DNA of 40,429 bases from Candidatus Uhrbacteria bacterium (GTDB lineage: Bacteria > Patescibacteriota > Patescibacteriia > UBA9934 > GWF2-40-263): the NCBI GenBank assembly GCA_903843045.1, contig CAIMOJ010000029.1:1-40429 (forward strand), in the 5' to 3' direction. The translations under genes were made by a program, and so were the position numbers. Shown here in pieces: positions 25,885 through 34,731 of this stretch; position 1 is the stretch's first letter, and each line of letters opens with the position of its first letter. A model generated the notes under the pieces. That model was not told the DNA's origin and ran no database searches. It saw nothing but the letters and a program-made list of their open reading frames with translations.

Positions 25885-28140
25885 CTAGTGCCTCGCGCTC
25901 GCACCGCTCGTCACGTCCGACAGATTCACGCTCAGCAAATTCGACACGCCGTCGTCGCCCATGGTGACGCCGTACAGTACGTCGGCCTTTTCCATCGTCG
26001 CGCGGTTGTGGGTGATGACGATGAACTGGGTGAGCTTGGCGAGCTCCTCGAGGATGCCGGCGAAGCGGAAGGTGTTGGCCTCGTCGAGGGCGGCGTCGAC
26101 CTCGTCGAGGACCACGAACGGGCCCGGGTTTACGGCCATGATCGCGGAGACCAGGGCGATGGAGGTCAGGGCCCGCTCGCCTCCGGAGAGAAGGTTGAGC
26201 GCCTTGAGCTTTTTGCCCGGCGGCGTGGCCTGGATGTCGATGCCGACGATGCGGTCCTCGCGCTCGCGGATGCGGAGGGCGATCTTCTCGGTCTCGCCGA
26301 GCTGCGCCACGGCCTCATCGAGGTCGTCGCCTTCCGCGTCCTTCTTTACCTCCTCGCGCGACATCTTCACGAGCGAGCAGCTTCCGCCGCCGAACAGCAT
26401 CTTGAAGTACTTTTCGAACTCGTCGTTGATCTTCTTGAACGCCTTCTCGGACTGCTTGTGAATTTCTTCGTCGAGCTCGTCGATGATCTTCTCCGTGTCC
26501 GCCACGGCCGAGCGCAGGTCGCTCACCTGGCCGTCGAGGAACGAGAACCGCGCGTTCGTTTCCTCGAATTCCTTCACGATCTCGGGGTCGATCCCGCCGA
26601 TGAGCTCGAGCTTGTAGCGCAGGCGCTGGATCTCCGGATAGGTCGCGGCGGTGTCGACCTTGATCTCGACGCGGCGCCCGCGGATGTCGCCGGCGAGCTC
26701 TTTTAATTGCTCGTCCATGTCGCGGCCGAGGTTCGCCTGGCGTTCCTCGAGGCGGGCGAGGTCGATGGCGACGGCGTTGCGCTGGTTCTCCACGAGGTGG
26801 ATCGCCTGCTGCTTCTGGCGCAGGTCGCGCTGGAGGTCGAACAGCTCGGTGCGCACCTGCTTCTCGGTGACCGCGTGCGTCTTCATGCTCTCCTCGAGCG
26901 TCTTCAGCTCCGTCTCGGTCCCGGCGATCATCTCGCCAAGCTCGACCACGCGCGCGATCATCTTCGGGTCCGACACCACGTCCTCCGGGCTCGGCCGCTG
27001 GAGACGGGAGACGAGCGTCGTCGACGCGCTCAGCATCTCGTCGATCTTCGCGTACACCGCGTCGAGGTCCTTCATCTCGCGCAGCCCCTTGAGCCCGAGC
27101 GTCACCCCTTCGATCCCCTCGATGATCTTCGTCAGCGGCAGCGGCGCCCAGTTGCTCTGCGCGCGCACCTTTGCCATCTCGATCTCCTTCTGCACCTTGA
27201 ACTGCTCGTCGCGGAATCCCGATCGCTTCCGCTGCATGTCGTTGTACTGCTTCTGGATGACAATGAGCCCGTCGTCCTGCACGTCCTTGTCCTTCTCCTC
27301 GCGTTCCATCGCCGTGACCTTTTCGACGAGAGCGGCGACCTCGGACGTCTCCTTGTTCACCTGAATGTCGAGCCGCGAGAACTTCTCCTTCACTCCCACG
27401 AGCTCGTCGGTGAGCTGCCACCACATCGTCCCGAAGTATCCCTGCTCCAGATCGCGCAGTTTCTTCTCGACCTCCTCGCGTTCCTGGAGTCGTGACACCT
27501 GGCGCTTGAGCGACTTGAGGCGCGGCTCGATCTCGGTGAGGAGCATCTCGACCTCGGCCAGGTTCTCGTACGTTCGCTTGAGCTTCAGCATCGACTCATG
27601 GCGCTTGATCTGAAACTGCTTCACGCCGGTCGCGTCGTCAAAGAACGCCTTGCGCTCCTCGGGGGAGGACACGAGGATATGGTCGACCATCCCCTGGCCG
27701 ATGACCGAGTACGATCGTTGTCCTACGTTGGCCTGCGCGAGGAGGAGCTGGATGTCGGAAAGCCGCGCGGCCGAGCCGTTCAGGAGATACTCGGAATTGC
27801 CGTCGCGGTACAGCCGGCGGGTGACGGTCACCTCCGAGAAGTCGATCGGCATCGTGTGGTCCTCGTTGTTGAAGGTCATCGACACCTCCGCGAAACCGGA
27901 GCGCCCGCGCCCCTCGGATCCCGAAAAAATGACGTCCTGCGACTCCTTCCCGCGCAAAAGTTTCAACGACTGCTCGCCAAGCACCCACCGGATCGCGTCC
28001 GAAAAGTTCGATTTTCCCGACCCGTTCGGTCCGACGACCGCGGTAATGGGGGATACCCCGCCCTTTGGAGGAAGGAACGACAGCGTCGTTTTCTGGGCGA
28101 ATGTCTTGAATCCTTGAAGTTCGAGTTTGAGGAGAAACAT
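25885..28140 (-). CDS. smc: Short SMC-like ATPase
   Basis: Walker A VGPNGSGKSN, signature LLSGGERALTSIAL, Walker B FVVLDEVDAALDEAN; 751 aa from MFLLKLELQGFKTF. Confidence 0.88.
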   Translation of the reverse strand: MFLLKLELQGFKTFAQKTTLSFLPPKGGVSPITAVVGPNGSGKSNFSDAIRWVLGEQSLKLLRGKESQDVIFSGSEGRGRSGFAEVSMTFNNEDHTMPIDFSEVTVTRRLYRDGNSEYLLNGSAARLSDIQLLLAQANVGQRSYSVIGQGMVDHILVSSPEERKAFFDDATGVKQFQIKRHESMLKLKRTYENLAEVEMLLTEIEPRLKSLKRQVSRLQEREEVEKKLRDLEQGYFGTMWWQLTDELVGVKEKFSRLDIQVNKETSEVAALVEKVTAMEREEKDKDVQDDGLIVIQKQYNDMQRKRSGFRDEQFKVQKEIEMAKVRAQSNWAPLPLTKIIEGIEGVTLGLKGLREMKDLDAVYAKIDEMLSASTTLVSRLQRPSPEDVVSDPKMIARVVELGEMIAGTETELKTLEESMKTHAVTEKQVRTELFDLQRDLRQKQQAIHLVENQRNAVAIDLARLEERQANLGRDMDEQLKELAGDIRGRRVEIKVDTAATYPEIQRLRYKLELIGGIDPEIVKEFEETNARFSFLDGQVSDLRSAVADTEKIIDELDEEIHKQSEKAFKKINDEFEKYFKMLFGGGSCSLVKMSREEVKKDAEGDDLDEAVAQLGETEKIALRIREREDRIVGIDIQATPPGKKLKALNLLSGGERALTSIALVSAIMAVNPGPFVVLDEVDAALDEANTFRFAGILEELAKLTQFIVITHNRATMEKADVLYGVTMGDDGVSNLLSVNLSDVTSGASARH

Positions 28141-28185
28141 AGGGGCGGGAGGGGATACGATAACGGGGAAATTATAGCACATGCG

Positions 28186-28214
28186 ATTGACAGGGAATGC
28201 ACCCCATGGTCTTA
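28186..28214 (+). promoter_or_regulatory. Candidate promoter of the leader RNA before the MFS gene
   Basis: TTGACA-N17-TCTTAT. Confidence 0.55.
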
Positions 28215-28217
28215 TGG

Positions 28218-28380
28218 GGAGGTATGAACAACGCGTGTCGCGTCAACCAGGGTTACGCAATTCTCTCGTCCGATTGGACGATGGAGAAGATTTCGTATTC
28301 CCGAGTCGGCGCGACGGTGGCGAGGTAACCCCTCGTCATCGCAAGGCCGGCCCGGGAATTACCCCGGGCCGGTTTTGTTT
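28218..28380 (+). ncRNA. Structured leader RNA ending in a terminator, before the MFS transporter (riboswitch-like)
   Basis: Nested stems GTCGCG/CGCGAC, GGG/CCC, TACG/CGTA, TTCTC-TCGTCC-GATT-GGACGA-TG-GAGAA; then terminator 28347-28372. Confidence 0.6.
28347..28380 (+). terminator. Intrinsic terminator of the MFS leader
   Basis: ccggcccggg-aattac-cccgggccgg-ttttgttt. Confidence 0.85.
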
Positions 28381-28390
28381 CGGAGTAACC

Positions 28391-29572
28391 GTGACCTGTA
28401 TGAAATCGACCACGACGTACTACCTCTTCACCTTCCTCTTCCGCCTTGGGCTCGGCGCGACCATGTCGCTGTACACGCCGTTCCTGGCCGACATCGGGCT
28501 GACGTTCGCGCAGATTGCGACGGTCAACGCGTGCTACTGGATCGCGACGCTTTCCTTCGAGATCCCCACCGGGATGCTCGCCGACGGGCGCGGGCGCGGA
28601 TGGTCCGTGATGATGGGATCGCTCTTTTACGCGGCCGGCGGGTTCTGGTACTCGATGGCGCACGGGTTCTGGCACGCGGTTAGCGCCGAGCTGATCATCG
28701 CGGTCGGCGCGGCCTTCATCTCGGGCGCGCTGTCGTCGTGGATCGTGGACGCACCGGATCGCAAAGAGCCCGTGTCGCACGTGTTCGGGACCGCGACGGC
28801 GTTCGCGGGGCTCGCGACGATTCTCGGGACGCTGCTCGGCGTCCATCTCGCCGTCCCGTTCGGCCGCGGCGTCGCATTCGCCATCGACGGCGCGTTCTCG
28901 CTGTTCGCGTTCGTCGTCGCGGCGAGCCTGATGCAAGGAAAGGAGCTCGAGCACCCGATGGGAGAGTTCGACGCGCTCGGTCGCGCGTTCCGCCATCTTA
29001 AGTCGTCGCCGACGATGCTCTGGGCCGCCGCGATGCAGGCGTCGTACGGAATCTTCCAGACGTTCAACATGTTCTGGGCCCCGCTGCTGCTGAAGCATCT
29101 CGACATGAACGGCGTCGGCTACACCTGGATCGGGATGTACGCGGTCGTGGCGGCATCGGGCTTCCTCGTTCGCACCAGGTTCGGCCAGAAGGACGGCACC
29201 GGCGCGGGAATGGCGCTCGCCCTCGCGTTCGCCGCCGCGCCGATGCTCGCCTTCGCCATCCTCCCGCCGCTCGCCGCCTGGTTCGTCCTCCTCGCCGTCC
29301 ACGAGCTCGGCCGCGGCGCCTTCGCCCCGTTCGCCGACGCGTACGTCCACGAGCGCATCGAGTCGGGCTACCGCGCCACGTTCTCCTCGCTCCAGTCGTT
29401 CGCGCAGGAGGCCGGCATGGCCGCGACCCTCGTGGTCCTCGCCTTCGCGATGCGCCCGTTCGACAACGACCCGCAGGCGATCGTGTGGATGTGGGCGATC
29501 GCGGGCGCCGCGTCGCTCGGGGTGACGGCGGTGTTGTGGGTGAGGAGGCCGAGACTGCCGGATGCCCGTTAG
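28391..29572 (+). CDS. MFS transporter
   Basis: Multiple TM segments, LADGRGRG loop; GTG start (SD GGAG-TAACC-GTG) or ATG at 28400. Confidence 0.85.
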   Translation: MTCMKSTTTYYLFTFLFRLGLGATMSLYTPFLADIGLTFAQIATVNACYWIATLSFEIPTGMLADGRGRGWSVMMGSLFYAAGGFWYSMAHGFWHAVSAELIIAVGAAFISGALSSWIVDAPDRKEPVSHVFGTATAFAGLATILGTLLGVHLAVPFGRGVAFAIDGAFSLFAFVVAASLMQGKELEHPMGEFDALGRAFRHLKSSPTMLWAAAMQASYGIFQTFNMFWAPLLLKHLDMNGVGYTWIGMYAVVAASGFLVRTRFGQKDGTGAGMALALAFAAAPMLAFAILPPLAAWFVLLAVHELGRGAFAPFADAYVHERIESGYRATFSSLQSFAQEAGMAATLVVLAFAMRPFDNDPQAIVWMWAIAGAASLGVTAVLWVRRPRLPDAR

Positions 29573-29589
29573 CGGGCGTCCGGTTTTTT
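29558..29589 (+). terminator. Terminator with the MFS stop codon in its loop
   Basis: CCGGATGCCCG-TTAG-CGGGCGTCCGG-TTTTTT; TAG = 29570-29572. Confidence 0.9.
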
Positions 29590-29643
29590 GTTGGTTGTTC
29601 GTTTGGCCAGGCTGATTGGAAACTCAATGTTAGCGGATTTAAT

Positions 29644-29736
29644 GCGACCGCACGAAAAGCACCAACGTTATACGATTTCATACGACCGTACGAAATCCTC
29701 TTACATCGGGGACGTTGGTGGAAATCGTGTGGTCGT
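29644..29736. promoter_or_regulatory. Nested inverted-repeat operator cluster
   Basis: Outer arms gcgaccgcacgaaaagcaccaacgt / acgttggtggaaatcgtgtggtcgt around the inner palindrome gatttcatacgaccgtacgaaatc (29674-29697). Confidence 0.7.
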
Positions 29737-29753
29737 ACTAAAATGGAACACAT

Positions 29754-30257
29754 ATGGGAAATCGCAAGGTGGAGGTTGTCAGAGATGTGTTGCTCGGACT
29801 GTATGAGACAGCCGACCATATCGGATCGCAGTACCATCAGCTAGGAAAGACATACCCGCAGATTCTAGCGATTCGCGCGGTCAAGGAGCGTCGTCGACAG
29901 ATGGGCCTGGTCATGGCAATGAAGCGTCGCAACCTCATCGATACGCGCAAGACCGCCGCGGGACTCGAGATCGCGCTCACCGCGAAAGGTTCCATGCGCG
30001 CCGTCCGCGAGGCCGTAAAAGGGAACCGTACCAAGCTTCCGACCGGTCAGTCCTGCATGGTCCTCTTCGACATCCCCGAAAGTGCGAGCGCCTCGCGCAA
30101 CGCGTTCCGTTACTTCCTAAAGGACGCCGGATTCAAGATGGTCCAGCTCAGCGTCTGGGAAAGCCCGTTCGACGTCTTCCGCGACGTGCTCAATTTCGTC
30201 ACCGCCGCCGCGATCGACAAGTGGGTGACGGTCGTGGACGCAAGGGTGAGGACGTAG
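29754..30257 (+). CDS. PaaX/Cas2-like-fold regulator with N-terminal winged helix
   Basis: CMVLFDIPESASASRNAFRYFLKDAGFKMVQLSVWESPFD; no SD. Confidence 0.72.
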   Translation: MGNRKVEVVRDVLLGLYETADHIGSQYHQLGKTYPQILAIRAVKERRRQMGLVMAMKRRNLIDTRKTAAGLEIALTAKGSMRAVREAVKGNRTKLPTGQSCMVLFDIPESASASRNAFRYFLKDAGFKMVQLSVWESPFDVFRDVLNFVTAAAIDKWVTVVDARVRT

Positions 30258-30313
30258 GCTTGTTGGTTGACTCGAGGTCGTTGGCCGGGTAAGCTCCTCG
30301 CAGGAGGTGAATC

Positions 30314-30763
30314 TTGCAATCAGAACGTTTCGTAGATGCCGTTGATCGCGCAGGCCTTTCGACTCGTGACCGCCGCATTACGCTGGCCATGCCTGGCCTA
30401 GGGTTCGGCTTCGCGCCGAGGAACTACGACGGGTTCGTCGAACGCATCGAATGCCCGACGTGCTCGAAGATGATGGATCTGTTCGACGACGCATCAAAAC
30501 CCGTCGAACTGTCGCTTGAGGACAAGGAGCGCAAGGCGGCATACGAGCGCCGTCGCGCCTGGCCGCTCATCGGACGATTCATTCCCCATCCGGTCTACGA
30601 CTCCGCGCCGTTCGACGCGAAAGCCATGTTCGCACGTCTCGACGCGATCAAGGCCGCGTGTCCGCGCCACTGGGGAACCCCGGAAGCCAGCGCGATCGGC
30701 GAGGAGCTGATGGCAAACTACGTCCGTGCGGACCAGCTGGTTCACTCCAGCGGATCTCTCTGA
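30314..30763 (+). CDS. Hypothetical protein (TTG start)
   Basis: 149 aa, strong SD AGGAGG-TGAATC-TTG; CPTC motif; terminator after stop. Confidence 0.65.
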   Translation: MQSERFVDAVDRAGLSTRDRRITLAMPGLGFGFAPRNYDGFVERIECPTCSKMMDLFDDASKPVELSLEDKERKAAYERRRAWPLIGRFIPHPVYDSAPFDAKAMFARLDAIKAACPRHWGTPEASAIGEELMANYVRADQLVHSSGSL

Positions 30764-30838
30764 CCATCGCCGTTCTCGGCGATTTTTTCTTTGGTCGATT
30801 GACCTTCCCCTCGTCCGATGGTATGCTCGCCCACCGCT

Positions 30839-31816
30839 ATGGAATCCTATACCCACCGCCGAATTCACGACCTTCTCCTCAAGGCCAAGCGCCCCGTGTT
30901 TATTGCGGACGAGCGCATTGACGGGGACTCGCTTGGGTCGTCGTTGGCGATGGCGGATTTTCTCAAGGGTCGCGGGATTCGCGTTCCGGTGTTCGTCTCC
31001 GAGCCGATCCCGTCGAAGTATCGCTTCCTCCCGAACGTCGATCTCTGCACCACCGACGCGACGGTCTTCAACGACCCGTCTATCGACCTCGTCGTCTCCT
31101 TCGACTGTTCCGACGCATCCTACGTCACCCGACTCCTCGCGCTTTGTCCGGCTCGCCCGATGACGATCAACATCGACCATCATGCGACGAACGCGCGATA
31201 CGGCCAGGTGAACCAGGTGGTCGTCTCGTCCCCGGCGACGGCGGAGGTCGTCTATCGTTGGTTCAAGGAGAACAACGTCGTCCCGAGCCGCGAGGCGGCC
31301 ACCTGCCTGATGACCGGGATTTGCTTTGACACGACGGTATTCTCGAACGCGGGGACGAACCTGCGGGCGTTCGAGGCGGCGTCCGAGCTGCTGATGGGCG
31401 GGGCGAAGATCCAGGAGGTAATCCGGAACATGTACCAGAACCGCGGGGTGAACGTTCTTCGCGTCTGGGGCGCTGCCCTTGAGAGAATTCGTCGCCACGA
31501 GTCCAAGTCCGTCGTCGCAACCTTTCTTACGCGTGCCGACATTGACGGGAACGGGGCGACCGACGACGAGGTAGACGGGCTGTCCAATTTCCTAAATCTG
31601 GTGACCGAGTCCGACGTCCTGTTCGTCATGCGCGAGACCCCGGACGGAGGCATCAAGGTTTCGATGCGTTCCTCCGGTCCCGACGTGGCAAAGGTCGCGG
31701 CGGCCATGGGCGGGGGAGGACATCGGAAGGCGGCGGGATTTTCCGTGGGCGGGGTGGCGTGCACGGAGGAAGGGTGTTGGGGGTTGGTGGAGAAATGCTG
31801 TAGTATGTTCGAGTAA
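30839..31816 (+). CDS. DHH-family phosphoesterase (NrnA-like)
   Basis: [34 protein letters not shown]. Confidence 0.92.
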   Translation: MESYTHRRIHDLLLKAKRPVFIADERIDGDSLGSSLAMADFLKGRGIRVPVFVSEPIPSKYRFLPNVDLCTTDATVFNDPSIDLVVSFDCSDASYVTRLLALCPARPMTINIDHHATNARYGQVNQVVVSSPATAEVVYRWFKENNVVPSREAATCLMTGICFDTTVFSNAGTNLRAFEAASELLMGGAKIQEVIRNMYQNRGVNVLRVWGAALERIRRHESKSVVATFLTRADIDGNGATDDEVDGLSNFLNLVTESDVLFVMRETPDGGIKVSMRSSGPDVAKVAAAMGGGGHRKAAGFSVGGVACTEEGCWGLVEKCCSMFE

Positions 31817-31921
31817 GTTCGAAGTTCGAAATCCGAAGTTCGAAAAAAGGCCGGAAGGTGTAAATCTTCAAGCCTTAAAACTTTTAACCTTTTTTCGAAT
31901 TTCGAGCTTCGAATTTCGAAC
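31817..31921. repeat. 34-bp inverted repeat built from TTCGAA units
   Basis: gttcgaagttcgaaatccgaagttcgaaaaaagg (31817-31850) vs ccttttttcgaatttcgagcttcgaatttcgaac (31888-31921). Confidence 0.85.
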
Positions 31922-31931
31922 TTTATCCACT

Positions 31932-32531
31932 ATGTCCCCATCAAACAATTCCATCCTCATCCCGACCGTCATCGAAAAGACCCACATGGGCGAGCGCGCC
32001 TATGACATCTACTCGCGGTTGCTGAAGGACCGCATCATTTTTCTCGGGACCGAGATCGACGATACCGTCGCGAATCTGATCATCGCGCAGCTGCTGTTCC
32101 TCGAGTCCGAGGACAAGACGAAGGACATCAAGATCTACATCAACTCGCCGGGCGGATCGGTTACGGCCGGGCTCGCCATCTACGACGCGATGCAGTACGT
32201 GAAGCCGGACGTCTCCACGATGTGCGTCGGGATGGCGGCAAGCATGGGCGCGGTGTTGCTCGCGGGCGGAGCGGCGGGGAAGCGGTTCGCGCTTCCGAAC
32301 GCGGAGATCATGATCCACCAGGTGCTCGGCGGATTCTCGGGCCAGGCGACGGACATCAAGATCCATGCCGACCGCATCCTTCACATCAAGGATCGGCTGA
32401 ACGAGATTCTCGCGAAGCACACCGGGCAGAAGATCGCGAAGGTGGCGCAGGACACGGAACGCGACAATTTCATGGATCCGGTGACGGCGCAGAAGTACGG
32501 CCTCGTGGACAAGGTCATTGGCAAAATCTAG
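31932..32531 (+). CDS. clpP: ATP-dependent Clp protease proteolytic subunit
   Basis: [43 protein letters not shown]. Confidence 0.96.
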   Translation: MSPSNNSILIPTVIEKTHMGERAYDIYSRLLKDRIIFLGTEIDDTVANLIIAQLLFLESEDKTKDIKIYINSPGGSVTAGLAIYDAMQYVKPDVSTMCVGMAASMGAVLLAGGAAGKRFALPNAEIMIHQVLGGFSGQATDIKIHADRILHIKDRLNEILAKHTGQKIAKVAQDTERDNFMDPVTAQKYGLVDKVIGKI

Positions 32532-32568
32532 GCTTGTTCGACAGGAAAAACGTCAATTTGCTAAGCAA

Positions 32569-32597
32569 AAAACAGATCGCTTGCGCGGTCTGTTTGT
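32569..32597 (+). terminator. clpP terminator
   Basis: cagatcg-cttg-cgcggtctg-tttgttttt. Confidence 0.7.
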
Positions 32598-32625
32598 TTT
32601 TGGTAACATTCCTCGGTGACAAGGC

Positions 32626-32654
32626 TTGACAAAAGCCTCGTTGGCTGGTATTGT
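32626..32654 (+). promoter_or_regulatory. Promoter of intergenic ncRNA
   Basis: TTGACA-N17-TATTGT, TGG before the -10. Confidence 0.75.
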
Positions 32655-32660
32655 TCTCCC

Positions 32661-32813
32661 TCAAGCGATTGAGAAACGTCCGTTGCGCCGTGTTACCTGC
32701 AGGCACGACAAGCATGGGATTTCATTTCATGGAAGTATCTGGTCTCCGGACTAGATCTCTCCACGACTGAAATTTCTTGCCTGCAGATTACAATGCGCAA
32801 CGGACGTTTTTTT
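32661..32813 (+). ncRNA. Structured ~150-nt ncRNA, 6S-like rod architecture
   Basis: Perfect 15-bp closing stem aaacgtccgttgcgc/gcgcaacggacgttt, inner CTGCAGGCA/TGCCTGCAG, apical ATCTGGTC-TCCG-GACTAGAT, T-tract. Confidence 0.75.
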
Positions 32814-32845
32814 ATTTTCTTTTTGTTGGTCCTCCATCCGACCCG

Positions 32846-34726
32846 CTAGTTCGTTACCGGCGCGTCGGTGGTTACCAATGATGATACGCTGTCCGTCGCA
32901 GGTTGCAAGTCTTCGGGTGTGGATAATTGCTCGACGCCGACAAGACAGATTTGCGGAAGCGGTCGGTAGTGCGATTCGAAGACGCGGTCAACGCTCGTTC
33001 CGTCGGGATGCGCGACCGTGTACGTGAACGACGTGTCCGCTCCGACGTGCACGTTCTGACATTTTTTTTCTCCGACCGCAAGCGCCGTCGTCTCCGTCTC
33101 GACCGGGTCGCCGGCGGCAATCCATCGCTTCACGACAGGCGGCGTGTACGATCCCTTCCGTCCGTCGCTCGTTCCCCACAGCGTGAACGAGAGCGACTGC
33201 GCGGTCGCGTCCATCGACGCCTCGAAGAGGACGTAGTGCCCGGTGTCGTTCTTGAACTTGAAGTCCGGGGCGGGGTCGTAGATGGTCGCGTCCGTGCCCG
33301 GATTGTTGTTGGACGGGTCGTTGTAGTACGAGACGACCAGGGAATGGTTCGAGCGCTCCACGACCTCGAGCCCGGCGTTCATGACGGCCCGGAACGTGGT
33401 CGTTCCAATCTGGCACAGCCCGCCCGCGATCTCCGGGAGAATTTTGTCGCCCTTGATGACGAGCTCGGGAAGGTATCCGTTGTCCGTTTCGAACGGCTTG
33501 AGGGCGTTCAGCAGGGAAAAGGTCTCGTCCGGGGCGAGCAGGAGGCCGTTGAGCAGGTTCACGCCGTTTTGGATGTTGGTCATTCGGTTCTTTGGCGAGC
33601 CCTTGAAGCTCGACGTTCCCGTGCCGAGGGCGTCGGTGATGCCGAGGTCGTTGCCCTCCGAGGAAGTGACGGTCGGCTCGACGTCAACGAACGAAAGGAA
33701 GACGGTCGTTTCGACGCCATTGAGCGCGGCGACGAAATCCGCTCGCGCCTGGTCGCGGTTCAGCGAGCGTCCCATCGCGGATGTCGCGAACTCGGTGACG
33801 CGCCCGTTTTTGCGCTCGAACCGCGCGTTCTGCGCCGGGACGTCGACGGCCGCCGCGATCTCGTCGAGCTGCGCGTCGAACGCCACGGGGTCAATTTCAA
33901 GGCCGTTCGTCCCCGGCCTGATGATCTTGGCGAGGTCGGCCGCGGAGACGCTCCATGAATTCCCAGGGGCCTTTGTCCCGTCCGACGGAACGGACATGAC
34001 GAACGGTGCGCGCGACAAAGACGCCGCGGCCGCTCCGGTCTCCGTCCGCGCGACGTCCTCCGTCACCTCCGGATCGCGGTGTACGATCGCGAGCTCCGTG
34101 GGCGCGTCGTCGAGGTTCGAGAGACGGGCAATGAGAACGGGAAGGAACGGCGCGAAATCGAACTCGTCTCCCGGCGTTCCCGCGATCACGTCCGCCTTCC
34201 ATCCGTCGGACGTCTTGGCGATCGAAAAAGTGGCGTCCGTTCCCGGCATCTCCTTTCCGGTGAATGTTTCGCGGACCGCGCCACGGATCGCATCCTCGTT
34301 TCCGCTGACGACCGCGCGGATCGCCGTCGGCCGCATGGTCGCCTCGATCAGCCGGACGGCGTTCCAAAACCCGTTGGCGTCATGGTTTGACGTCTCGGCG
34401 GCGGCGACCGTCTTGTCGAGGTCGAACCGAACGATCTCCAAGCCGTCGTTTCCCGTGAGCGACGAAAGCGGTACGGCCTTCGTGCTTCCGTCTACCGTCA
34501 CGAGGAGTCCTTTCGCGAAGAACCCGTCGATCCTCTTCTGGACCTCCTGCCGCGCCGTCTCCGGATCCATCCCGCTCACGCGAACCGGCCCCACGAACGT
34601 ATTCGGCCCGATGCGCCCGTCGAACTGCCTGGCCCAGGCAAGCGAACCGCCGACGGCAAAGAAGGCCAGGAGACAACAAAAAACCGCGATGATCGCGATC
34701 TTCGTTTTGCCGGTTATCTTTTTCAT
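32846..34726 (-). CDS. VanW-family protein
   Basis: N-terminal TM; NRMTNIQNGVNLLNGLLLAPDETFSLLNALKPF, GGLCQIGTTTFRAVMNAGLEVVERSNHS. Confidence 0.88.
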   Translation of the reverse strand: MKKITGKTKIAIIAVFCCLLAFFAVGGSLAWARQFDGRIGPNTFVGPVRVSGMDPETARQEVQKRIDGFFAKGLLVTVDGSTKAVPLSSLTGNDGLEIVRFDLDKTVAAAETSNHDANGFWNAVRLIEATMRPTAIRAVVSGNEDAIRGAVRETFTGKEMPGTDATFSIAKTSDGWKADVIAGTPGDEFDFAPFLPVLIARLSNLDDAPTELAIVHRDPEVTEDVARTETGAAAASLSRAPFVMSVPSDGTKAPGNSWSVSAADLAKIIRPGTNGLEIDPVAFDAQLDEIAAAVDVPAQNARFERKNGRVTEFATSAMGRSLNRDQARADFVAALNGVETTVFLSFVDVEPTVTSSEGNDLGITDALGTGTSSFKGSPKNRMTNIQNGVNLLNGLLLAPDETFSLLNALKPFETDNGYLPELVIKGDKILPEIAGGLCQIGTTTFRAVMNAGLEVVERSNHSLVVSYYNDPSNNNPGTDATIYDPAPDFKFKNDTGHYVLFEASMDATAQSLSFTLWGTSDGRKGSYTPPVVKRWIAAGDPVETETTALAVGEKKCQNVHVGADTSFTYTVAHPDGTSVDRVFESHYRPLPQICLVGVEQLSTPEDLQPATDSVSSLVTTDAPVTN

Positions 34727-34731
34727 ACGCC

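Noticed and set aside
29754-30257. CRISPR-Cas2 / CRISPR system
   Set aside because: The protein has a Cas2/PaaX-like fold signature, but there is no array of regularly spaced repeats and no other cas gene; better read as a transcriptional regulator.
32661-32813. SRP RNA, tmRNA or RNase P RNA
   Set aside because: Lacks the SRP apical GGAA/AGCAGC motif, and is too short and without the conserved cores for tmRNA or RNase P.
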